From Diprion similis (Eukaryota; Arthropoda; Insecta; Hymenoptera; Diprionidae), in NCBI RefSeq assembly GCF_021155765.1, contig NC_060110.1, forward strand, positions 12,647,501 through 12,711,500: a DNA stretch of 64,000 nucleotides, in the 5' to 3' direction. Of this stretch, positions 52,801 through 64,000 are shown piece after piece (positions within the stretch are counted from its first letter, which is position 1; each line of letters begins with the position of its first letter). Position numbers and translations under genes: made by a program. The notes beneath the pieces were generated by a model that was not told the DNA's origin, ran no database searches, and worked only from the letters and a program-made list of their open reading frames with translations.

Positions 52801-55800
52801 GCCGGTATTATGAGCGAAGGAATATGAATAAACTTTGGTGTCGCATTTCCGAAGACGGCGAGGGTCAGACAGTCCGCGGAGTCTCGTTTACGCCTTACAG
52901 TATAATAACAGGCATGTGTGCCTGCGCATATGTGTATGCGATCCAGCAGGTCGTCGACGAACCACGCGACAAGCGATTATTAAACTTCATTGTTCCACCG
53001 TATCGCTGTGTAATCCTTTCTTCCCGTTCACCGCACGTCGCTGACATTTCTGTTCATCTCTATAAACAGCATATACGAGATAGGTATATATCATACCCCT
53101 TGCGCTGCGGCATGGGGAAATATCCGCACCGGTTATAAATAGACGATACGGTTTCAAGAATGAACCATGCAACGGCTGTCTTATTTCTACTTAACTAAAT
53201 GGGGGTTAAGGTCGTATAGTTAATCGCACTTCCTTTGTCTCGGGCCGCGGGTTCGCTAATTACCTCGATGGCTCGTCAGTTACATTTTTAGGGTGAACAT
53301 CGTTTTATGTACGCCGGACCGGTGCGACCTGTTACCTGAGATCGGCGGTTCTCTCGTTCAACTTTTGTCTTAACGTGTGTAAGCTCGTCAATTTTCCATC
53401 ATCCTCTATCTATCTTTCTCTCTCTCTCTCTATATATCCCTCCTTATTTTTTCACTCGAAGAACAAAATGAACAAGAAACTTCCCTCGGTCTGCCATAGT
53501 CACGGAGCAGCGATGAATTTCATCAATCGGTGTAAAAATACCTGAGAAAATTGGGTCTCCAATTGATACAGTAGACACCAAACACCTACGTAAGGGTTCG
53601 GTATCCCACACCGCAACACGATATTTACTATACAACCGCAGGCTTGTAAGAAAGGCGCCGATCTTTTCGACGGTAAAGTCGCCGAAGACAGGAACGTATA
53701 ACTCGGCCGGCTGTCGCGGCGTCGAAGGCTTATCTCAGAATAGAAGAGGCTACGAGACAAATTTATCGGTCCTAAGGCTCGTAAATCGATCGGAATTATT
53801 GTTCGTTACAGAAATAGATCGTTTGGCCTGCGTTCCAACATATTGAGAAAAAAACATATAAAACGCGTCAGCAACCTAATTGTCAAACTTTTCAGCGGAT
53901 CAGGCTCGTCGTTGCGGCTGTAACGGCATCAATTTCTTTCCTTACGACACGGAACTCTTGTTCACCACCTCGGAGCTGGCGTTCTCTTTCGGTATCTCAA
54001 CGAGCATTGCGGTCCCAAAACACCCCGAGACCATCCCAGGCCCGCAACTCGTCAAAAAACGTTACCTTCCATCCCTCCCGCCTGTAATATACCCCCAGTC
54101 TCGCGTCTCTCGCCCTTTCATCCCCCGCCGCGTTGCCGAAACCATCGAATAAACGCCAAAGCTTGCGCCAACGAGGATTTGGATACCCTCAGGTGATAGA
54201 GGGCGAGTGAATCGGTGCCATGGCTCATCCTGAGGAACCTTCGATTATTTCTATGATGCCTTGATCCTGCGGTATGCCGCCGAGGACCACGTGACCTGCT
54301 CTCCTCCTGCAGGAAGGAGAGTCTCCTTGAGATCCCTGGCTGCATAGTGCAGGAGATGCGTCGCCGGATGGCTGGATATGGCGCAGTATGGTGCACGAGC
54401 TGCAGGCCGCGCGGCCATCATGCATGGTCATGAGAAGTGTGCGTGAGGTCAAACGGGTCAAAAGATCATGATGCGGCGATGGCGGCACGGGCGCCTCATT
54501 CCTTTTTACACGTGTATCATAACCTCGGCGTCTTGGTGCATGTGATCCACTGTACACAGTATACTCGCACTGCACCTCCTCTCATCCTTTTGCTGAGCCT
54601 CACTTTACCCGTCAACGAGTTTTTTTCTCCCCCGTGATTTCAAACGCGACGATCGAAACGGCGATAAGATTCAACCTGCACTAATTGTGATGATTTCTGG
54701 AATTGCAGCAGCAGATCTTCGTTTCAATTCTCTCCGATCGAAGAACGCGGTAACAATATAAAGTTTTGCAAATATACGGGATAGCTGTCGTTGTAAGATG
54801 ATATTAGTGACCACTTCCTTCCTACGGAGGTGGCGGATCCGATGTCCAGTTTGAGGTCAGCAACGATCGACGTGGGAACTCGCTTCGCTCGCTCGCTTTC
54901 AGGCTCGATCATCTTGCTCACACAACGTTTCAGGGGTCGATCACACCCCGATAATCACAATAATTACTACAAGTAGGTATCGCGGTATCGGCGACTGATC
55001 GTACTGCTCATGCGAGTTTTCTCGCACGTGTGAAATCACGAAAGTATCGCGGCGATCTAAGGTGTTCAACGCTTTCGATTCATATAACGCAAAACTTTGA
55101 TGGATCGTGGAAATCAGAAATCTTATCGACGATTCTGGCCATAAATGAAAACAATTTTTCAAAAGAATATTTTAGTTCGAAAAAAAAATTTCGGGTAATG
55201 AATAATTGCTGTATATGCGTAATAATTTTCTATCAAATTATATACATCTGACGCATGTACGTATCACATTTTTTTCAGGTATTTTAATGTTTGATATAGA
55301 GTTCTAAAGATACTCAAGATTCTATTTAACTTTCCTAATTCAAAAGATGAAAAATATGGCAAAATTCACTTACAAATTCGCGACAACATCTGCAATCAGA
55401 AGTTGGCAAATATGTTTAAATTCCCTGTAATCGTTTCGTTCCGACTCTGATCCGCAGCCGTTGTTAGACAGGAAATTATAGTTAAATCAGACGCAAAAAG
55501 CAGCTGGGAAACGGAAACCTTTCGTGGTTTACGTTCCGTCAGGTTTGATTTCCACCTCAGCGCGTGTTACCGATCCCCAACATCCGGATGACGTCACTAA
55601 CACTCAATTTCTCTCAGAATTGCTTCTCGAGCTTTCGACTACGCAGGTACACGCAACTTATCACCCGACTACAACGCCATTTTACAACACTGATTAATTC
55701 CTGATTTTGTAGCCGAAAAGAAGGTTGGGTATAGAAATATAATAGATCTTTTCCGGTTTCTTTTGCTTTTCAATATACTCTCGGATTCGAGTTCCTTTTA

Positions 55801-56046
55801 AAGCTTCATGTAATGAAATTTTTGTCAATAAGTCAAGACTTTATGACGCTTACCTGCACACGAGTAGGTATGTAATATAGCGTATAATGAAGCGAAAACG
55901 GAACATCTTTCCGGAGAATTACGGTATACAATAATGAAGAAGAGAGTGAGGTGCCTAAATTTGAAGGAAATAAAAAGTATAAGTAATGATACCGGTTAAA
56001 CCACGGTGGCTAGGCAGACGTAGCTCACCTCTACAATACACATAGG

Positions 56047-56079
56047 ATTCATTCGTTCATTCATTCATTCATTCATTCA
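56047..56079. repeat. (ATTC)n microsatellite
   Basis: About eight tetramer copies with one interruption. Confidence 0.9.
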
Positions 56080-57233
56080 CTGTTTTCGTCTATTAATTCC
56101 CCGATTTCACGGCTCAAGCTCGTTTTATACATTTAAAATTCATGCATTACGCAAAGCATTAACATCTCAAACAGCAAGAGACAGACGGAACCCACGCGAA
56201 GTAAGCGTAGTACCACACCGATATTTTCTCCTAGCGATGGATGTGAACAGAATCGTTCGTGATCAATGTAGATACTCGCAGTGAGCCGATCGAAACGATG
56301 CGAAAAATCGCTGCTGACATATTTTTGTTTATTTGCAATCAAAAGTAAAAAAAAAAATTCAGACTATAATTTTTTTTCAAACGTTTGTCCCGCACCATCG
56401 CGCGCCGCTCAACGATAATCGCCACCGTTTATCCCAGCATAACTCGCTATAATTCTATCCGCACACCTTGCGAGAGATGATAAGAGTGATTATCATGTAA
56501 ATTTCACTAACCCAGAGTTTCGTGCAGTTATTACGATAATACTCCCGTGCGATTAACGAGCCTATCGTCGTTATACGCGTCTCGCGCAATCAAGGTTGCT
56601 CTCCCCCTAACAATCTCGTTCGTTTAACGGTGCACATCCGTTTAATTTCAACGGGATATCAATTCCAATTTTTTCTTTCCCCTCTCCTCCATTTTCCGCA
56701 AAATATACATGGTACACGCTCCAGAGGCAATAATTATTCGACGATGCGAATCACGAGATGAAAATCCTCTCGGATCAGCTCGGATCATTCACTACAAAAA
56801 AGGCGGGGGTGAGGTGGGTTGGGGTTGGAAGGGAGTCCATTCCGAGCCCGTTGTTAGTGATTTAAATACGAGCATCATATAACTTGTTAATAAATAACTG
56901 TATAAATGCATGGATTCCATTGTGCATTGTAACGTACCGGTCTTTCGGTTACATGTCGTTATATAGGTATATCTATATCTCTTGCACGTAAAGCCGTGGT
57001 ATAGGGTATAATGTTGCGTGCGCGTACGGCACAAGTACCTCGTTTGTATATACTATACATACATGTGTATATACTGGCCGAGTATAGGGTCTATTGTTGT
57101 TATTATATGAAAGTTATGCATATGGAAAACCCGCCTTGGACATGTCATCGCGCGGCGTCTAGTCTTAAAATACTTGTAACAAAACGAGACTTTCAAAATT
57201 TCTTTCAAATACCTGCTTATTTGTGCTTCACGT

Positions 57234-57324
57234 TCTTTCTCCATTTTGTTTTTTTCTTTCTTTCTTTCTTTTACCTTCTCTTTCTTTCGTTCTTCTCTCT
57301 TATTTTTACTCCTTTTTTTTTCCT
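57234..57324. repeat. Polypyrimidine (CTTT-rich) tract
   Basis: About 90 bp almost entirely of C and T, including CTTT tetramers and T runs. Confidence 0.8.
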
Positions 57325-59887
57325 TACCAACGCGATCCCGAAGCTGCGGTCTTCTCTCGCCCTGCGGCCTGCCAAGCTAAAATATACATAGATAATGGAA
57401 ACCCTTGGCGACAGTTATTATCGTCAACCGATTATACACACACAAGGCGTAATACGTTGTAACGAATATTATACGTGCTTCACGTCATGTTTAAAATACA
57501 CAAACGTATGCGTGTCATATGACGAAAATATTCCGCCCGGGGGATGTGAGTCTTTAATTGTAGGAGGGAGGGTATTCGGTTCAGCGCGTTCAAGAGACGA
57601 GATACGTACACACTAACCTGTACTTTACGAAGAATAAAACTGACGGTATAGGCGAGTAATTCAGTCCTCTGTATGATAATGCAGCCGGTTGCCGCAGATA
57701 TATAACCTGCACCATTGCACTGCGCGATACCCCGAGACGAGCTGTGTAGTAAAAGATAATTAAACGCCGCAATTCAACCGTTCAGAGCTCAGACACTGTA
57801 TGCAAGTAAGTGTAACCTGCAGGTTACCAGATTCCAGCCCCAAACTTTTTTCCGAATAACTGATAAATTACCCAATTTCAAGGCAAGTGTATCACAAAGT
57901 AGGTATTCGCAAAATGTCGACTTCTCTTCTACGATCTATCTCTTCACAGGATATACGTGTAACGAACCCATGCACGCGCTTGGGTTTCGAAGTAAATATT
58001 TCCCTCGAGCGTACATAAATTTCACATCCGTTAACCGAGATTATAGAGAATTTCGGAACCGCTCAGCTCAGAGATTGTAGGCGCCTTGCTTCGGTGACGT
58101 CGCGATAGCTGCTGTACGCGGAGCTTGCAAGGCTTGGAAATACTCGCGTGCATCCTCACGGTGAAGGCTTGCAGCGAAGCCTAGGATGCCGCACGTGCAT
58201 CCGTGTGGCGGACGGAAGAAGAAGGCAATACCTGAAACCGCGGTCTTGACGCACACAGCCACCCATTGTTTGTGATATGGAAATTAATTGAATTTATTTG
58301 AATAAGCACAGTGTTCTCCGGTTGTTCCTACTACCCACCTACGCCTCTCGGGGCATCGGGGTAGCCTTTCCCGACCCGGCAGAACCGCTCCACTCTCCGG
58401 CTGGATATGGGATCTTGTCTTTTCTCTGTAACTTTATATTACATTATATGCCCGTGTATTATACTTTCGCTTCACTCTGGAGAAGGTAGGTTGGCGTCTG
58501 TAAGGCATGAGGACTACGGATTACGACTGCGAAATGGTGCGGCTTCCACTCGAGATGGCAGAAGTTATCCGACGGCTTCTTCATTTATTCATAGGCCAAG
58601 TCGAACGCCGGTCCTAGAAGTGAAGCAAGTTCCCCTAACCTGCAACGATTGCACCTTCAGCGTGCATTCCCGGTAAATCTAAACTGACCCGCTTTCGTTT
58701 TGATCGATATTTTAAATTTATTTCGGACCTTCATACTATAATTTTTGTCCATTCATGTCGTGACTGTATTGGTCACCTAATTCTAATTTCTGCGCTGGAT
58801 TTTGGATTTTCAATCTCAGCAAGCGTGATCGGCGCGAAGTCGTGCCAATTGCATGTTAATTCATCGAAGATGATGATACATGCCAGTATTTTTATCGGAG
58901 TAAATCATTTTAAGGAACCTTTACTTTATGGTACTAGAATATTACTATTTTTTCACAGTAATTTTATTTTTTTAAATAACGACAAAAAGCTTAGGTTCAA
59001 ATTACATCGGGCTATAGTAGGTATGGGTAAAAAAGTGCATTCGAGAATCGCTTCTGTCTGATTTCATTGTCCATACTTCCATACACAGATCGTAAATTTG
59101 TATCTACGAAGTCTGCAGTAAGCCGGACGAATCCGACCCACCTGTTGTGAATAATAGTTCTTCAAGGCGCTAATTTCCTACTTTTTTACGCTGCAGAAGA
59201 GAACCAGCCCTATAAAATCTTCGATTTGGTGTAATGATTATAATTAGTGGAGCATGCGTGTACTTTATAAGTCAAGATCCAAGCACCGGCGCCATTCAAA
59301 TCTGAGGTTAGCCAGGGTCGGTCGTTCATCGAAATGACGAAACAAGCGACCCGCGGTTCCCACGGGTATTTCCAAAAGGCCCGAACGGACCCTCAGACGT
59401 GTGCATCCTATTGCCTCCTTCACCTCTGTACCTAATAAAATGTGGCTCAAGTTTTTAATGCCTCTAATATAGTTTAAGGTCGGACTTAAGGTTCACCGGG
59501 ATTCGACCCGGGCTTAAATGAAGCCGATCCTCACCTCGACGTTTATCTGCCTCGCCGCAGGTGAGCTTCCTCTCCTGTTCAAGCCGCTGCTCTTACAAGT
59601 GCGATATCGCACCTCTGGTGTGTGCAGTCTGCCATGCAGGCACACAGCCAAGGACTTGTCATCCTTACGGCAGTGCGACGATCAAGGTCGAGTTTACGGC
59701 TCGTTAATTGTCCGTCGAGAGGTTTAGAGACGTGCTAGAGACTCGAGGTGTTCAGCCTCAGCGTCGATGTCGAGACCTTACAGGCTCACTTTCCTACGGG
59801 CAGGTAGAGGTTGCCGTTGTATGGTTTGTTGAAGTGGAAGCGCTAAGCTTCGCCGAGAGGCGGCTCGAGTGAGATTTTGGTATATAT

Positions 59888-59918
59888 AAAAAACGAAAAA
59901 ACAAAAAAAAAAAAAAAA
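59888..59918. repeat. A-rich run
   Basis: A-rich tract with two short interruptions. Confidence 0.85.
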
Positions 59919-61018
59919 TGGAAATACACAGCGTTGTACAACTACTTTTACCACTCCACGAGGAAATACTTTTGACGACGCTCAAACATTTATCTGTGAT
60001 AAGGTAAAGGGATGATAACTTTGTCCGAAATGGATTAAGTTGCGCTGAAGTTACTGGTCCAGATCTCGATCTACGTGATATTGACAAAAGAATGCACGTT
60101 CATAAACCGCGCCTTGACCCCTCTAGATTTAAGGCGAAGATGGAGGGTATCACTGATTGTGAGCGGAAGCGGACATCGCGGAGAATTTCGGATGTTAATT
60201 TAAAAACTTCAAAGGTTGAAGTTCGGGACTTGGAACGAATCGCGAACCTCGAACCTCGGTGGAGGTTAACGAGGGGGCTGGAATCAGGATCGAAGAAGTT
60301 TTAACAAAGTAGATGATAAAGGAGAGAAGTCGAGGTGTAGCTGGAGAAGGTACGAGACGAGGCTCGAGGAATATGAGAGAGGCGAAAGACATGTGAGGAT
60401 TAAAGATGGTGGTGAATAGAGCGAGAGAGAAGGAGCGCGGAGGTGGAGAGGAACGAGGAGCGGAACTCCGGGATACAGCGAGGGAGCCAGAGAGAGAGAG
60501 AGGGATGGACGAAATGAGCCGCGGGCGGGGGTGGGGGAATGGATACGTTCCGCAAGGGAAGCGGTTGGTTGCCGCCCTGTTAATTAGGTACCTGCCTCCC
60601 TTCGCCCCCTCTTCGCCTCGTCCCGATTTCATCGTTCCTCGTCCTTCCCGAGGGTCCAGATCAGGCCCCTCTCGCTCTGTTCAAACCCCACCGCCGTTCC
60701 CGCCAGAACCACCGATAGGTACAACTGTACGAACAGAGTTCCCTCCTTCACCCGCCAAACCATTCACGGGTCCACCGGGCACCGATCGCCCACTATAAGC
60801 CGGTTCCCCGAGCACCGTGAACACGTCTGCGGTTCAACGATTCCCCGAATTGACGAGCAATTACAACTTCTGACGAGTTAAGGCCCGAGTTTAATTACTT
60901 ATTACATCAATTACGCCCTAATGGCGGTGTCAAATTCGGATGTGCACCTCGTGCGCTGCACCGCCTTAGGGCTCCAGGCGATTCCAGTTTGTCGCATATT
61001 TTCCACTCGTGTCCAGGG

Positions 61019-61041
61019 TATATTATATATATATATATACC
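61019..61041. repeat. TA dinucleotide run
   Basis: Short alternating TA tract. Confidence 0.8.
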
Positions 61042-63251
61042 CACACCTGTATAATAACGGGTGGTGAAAAGAAACGTAAACGAGGTTCGTTCTATATCAC
61101 GTAAATTTTACAACCCCTCGTAAAGATTTTTCTTCAACATGCGGAATTATATTATATACCTATAAGGTATACATATTATTTTATGTATACATCCTGGGGC
61201 CGAGGACTTGAACAGATTCATTTTTGTATAAATTCAGCTCACTACGAACATGGCGTAACAATTCTGTTCGATGATTATATTATATCGAACGAGTTATATC
61301 TGATTATACACTTTGGTTTATCCTCCTAACGTCAGGGTTTGGCAAAAGAATCCAATTGACGTGAGCCGAGGTTATACGCTGGCCATGAAATAACCGGAAG
61401 TCATGTAAGTCCCGTACGGACTGATGTTAAAAACGAGTATGTACGAGGATTGTATATTTTTCAATATATTGCCAGTTACGCGTGAACACGAAAGTGTTTG
61501 AAATACTTATTTCTCTTTCCGGCTAGTAGTGCTGCGGTAACCATCGGTTATCCTTATTTTCTAAATAACTTTTGCTTAAAGTAGACGAAAATAATCTTTT
61601 CTCAAACAGCATTTGGCATCATCTCCGTGCTCAAATCGGTTATTGACGTAAGGATCGTCAAGAATATTTGAACATTTGTATGCAATAAATTATGACGTAC
61701 GCGTTTCGAGCATGTGGCTTCACTCCTTACTTTTTCCGCAAAACTTCATCACTCATCGAAAGTGCTAAAAATTAAAATATTCCTTCGTGTTTGCAAGTCC
61801 TAAGGAATCGCGTTCACAATTTGTTCAACTTCTATTGTAAACCCGTGAATCTTACATTCGCAGATTTGCGCACTCTGCAGTTTTCATTGGTTTTGATTAT
61901 ACGATTTGTCACCTTTTTCCAGCGAAATTATTCACGAGCCCGCGCCTAATAATGAGTTCCTTGGCACACTGTGGTACTAAAAGCTCCTCAAAAGCGGGAG
62001 GAAACACGTTACTCTCTTATGTAACGAGTTCATCCTAATCTCATTGCTTTGTCCGAAGCTCATTTATCCGTTGAACGTTAAGTATAATTAACACAGTCGA
62101 CTGCGCTGCCGGTGTGAGATCGTACAATTCCTTGGCTCCAAAGCCGTGACCCGCGTTTTCTCATTCACTCTCCTCTACTTCGCGTCTGTTTCTCTCCCTT
62201 CTCTCCTTCAGTGCAGGGATGAGTCGAACAGCGCAACTTCTGCTTTACAGGATAGCCACATAGGAAGGCTGAATCTCAGAATGCACGCAAGTGAGCCTGC
62301 AGCGATCAGAGATTCTCAACTCATAACTCATCGATAGCCACTTAAAAATTTCACACAGAAATACCGTGAATCAAAGACTAACGAAACTGATCCGAAAATC
62401 AGAATCCCGGACCTATAAACCAACGGCAGGCTTTTCGGTTGAGCAGGACAAGCGGGGGCGGGAATAAAACGTGTGTGAGCTATGGAAACGTGCAGTGACC
62501 GGTTCTCTAATTGGCGTAAAAGCCCGCAGAACACGAGTGGACGTGAACCGGATTTTCGGAAGGTTTCTAAAAACCGGACGTATTTTTCGTGGTACAAGCT
62601 CGGAGGAGAAGCGCAGATATATATGTTCATATCCACACACATATACACACGTATATACACATGAGGAACCAGCAAACGTCAAGATGTACGAGGAAAGAAT
62701 TGGAATTCCTCTGTCAAGGTCCGGCGAAAGAAATTATGGAGAAAAAGCATCCTCTCGGACATCGCGATCCTTCAATAGTGTTTTATTTGTCAGCCTAATT
62801 TGAAACGTCACCGGCTGCAAGCCACACGATCATGCCCTGGCATTTGCCCGGCACGCACTCTGCACTCCCATTTAATTCCCGCGCATCTCCGAGGACCGGC
62901 TATGCAGTAATTAATTTAACTTCTTGCCTCGGCGATGGCGGCTGCTAATGGTTTTCTTGTATCTTTGACGTCCGCTGTCGCCTCCGCGGTGCGCACTAAT
63001 TTGATAAGAACGATTTTATCGGCCTGAACGGATCGACAAGTGCTATACGCACCCATTATAAGCTGCATGGTCGGCCTGATCGCGCCGAGTCAACTTCGGT
63101 GCAACGATCTTCCATAAACATCACCTTCCCTCCGGCTTATTTTCAACAGAATAGACCGCGTGGACATTTTATTTTTATTTTTTCTTCTTTCTTCATTTCC
63201 TCGATTTCCGTGGTGAGTGGAGTATCGTCGGTACATTCAGCGGGATGTACG

Positions 63252-63305
63252 TATAGGTATAGGTGCGTGTATCTATGTATAGGTATATATACACCTACAC
63301 CTATA
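63252..63305. repeat. Imperfect inverted repeat
   Basis: Arms 63252-63265 (TATAGGTATAGGTG) and 63292-63305 (CACCTACACCTATA) pair at 13 of 14 positions across a 26-bp spacer. Confidence 0.7.
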
Positions 63306-64000
63306 CATATGGGTTCACATAAGAGTACAACGATCTTTCCTACACCGTCCCGATGCGACTCATTGTTTAAACAACTTAGCTAATGGTTTCCCGTTAAACA
63401 CGCCGAGTGAATCGATATACCTACAACCTTATACCGTGTATTAAGCACGTTGCGTTGGGCCGTCGACGGATTATGTTTCAATTTGCTTAACAATAGCGGC
63501 AACGGTGACAATTATCATTATTATACATGTGAGCATTGTACAAGCCTAGTAGTACTATATACAGGCTGACGGTAAGACGAAACAATAACAATGATGTATA
63601 ATTTGAGGAAGTTGAATAAAAACTGCAATGTTTCTCTGTCGAGAGTTTCAGTACGCCGGAAGTTTTTTTTTCTCGCAAGCCTGCATCTCTTGCACTTCAA
63701 TTATTATAACTTGGGTAACCACAAAGGCAGATCGGATTCTAAAGTGCGAATTATTTTGACTACAATTGACGCGGTAGCCTCGCAGGTTTGTTACTTCCTC
63801 TTATTTCGCTACCACTTTTACCTCGTGCAATTCGATCGAAACTTTTATACCCTTGCATGCATTCCATACTTGTTCATGCTTGCCACGATAAATTGAGGAA
63901 TTACATATCGGGACTTGGGACATCTGTGATCGTTTTTCCAAATTCTGTGCTTCAAGGCTGGGAGCGGGCCTGCATAAGAGAGAAGCGTGAGAGACGTGCG

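Larger units (their letters stand above)
49832..64000 (+). other. hh: Hedgehog intron 1 (partial)
   Basis: At least 14.2 kb of intron following the first coding exon. I looked for a second hedgehog exon (expected to open with Arg-Cys-Lys and to contain the zinc-site His residues) and saw none. The interval has only simple repeats and unsupported open frames. Long first introns of hedgehog genes commonly hold enhancers, but no specific one is identified here. Confidence 0.75.

Noticed and set aside
59470..59516. TTCGA-containing short stem-loop resembling a tRNA T-arm
   Set aside because: The loop is six rather than seven bases, and there is no matching D-arm or acceptor stem upstream.
50000..64000. 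Search for the second and third hedgehog exons
   Set aside because: No stretch resembling the remainder of the signalling domain or the Hint domain was seen, so they are taken to lie beyond the window.

Overview
This is a eukaryotic, insect nuclear window. The genes are split by many short GT/AG introns, carry AATAAA poly(A) signals, and include a hedgehog first exon, a DNAJC9-type co-chaperone and an array of trypsin-like proteases of the insect haemolymph/secreted type. Moderate GC with no obvious CpG depletion would fit a hymenopteran such as a sawfly or wasp, but that placement is inference.

Region 1 (about 0.5-22.6 kb, all + strand) is a tandem array of six paralogous secreted chymotrypsin-fold (S1A) genes, SP1 to SP6. 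SP1 is only its last two exons. SP2, SP3, SP4, SP5 and SP6 can be assembled from signal peptide to stop, and every junction keeps phase. Five of the six are trypsin-like; for SP1 only the Ser end is visible. SP4 has lost the catalytic His and Ser and one conserved disulfide, so it is a non-catalytic serine protease homologue. All lack a CLIP domain. Instead they have a short pro-region ending in a Cys cluster just before the activation Arg, and a Cys-containing C-terminal tail. The numbers of cysteines at the two ends co-vary between paralogues.

Region 2 (24.4-34.3 kb, + strand) is a four-exon DNAJC9-like gene. Its last intron is 8.2 kb and hosts an intact, apparently intronless gene on the same strand for a secreted or membrane-anchored leucine-rich-repeat protein. 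That nested gene has its own candidate TATA/initiator and poly(A) signal.

Region 3 (34.3-49.5 kb) holds no gene I can support. It is a gene-poor stretch with simple repeats and three GC/CpG-rich blocks (about 37.7-38.2, 43.1-43.8 and 48.0-49.5 kb), the last running into hedgehog.

Region 4 (49.49-64 kb) is the first coding exon of hedgehog (signal peptide, palmitoylation Cys and first part of the signalling domain), followed by at least 14 kb of first intron that runs off the window. The signalling-domain remainder and the Hint autoprocessing domain are not present here.

The most notable features are the co-varying cysteines in the protease array, the multiply disabled homologue SP4, the mosaic loss of individual introns among paralogues, and the same-strand nested LRR gene.
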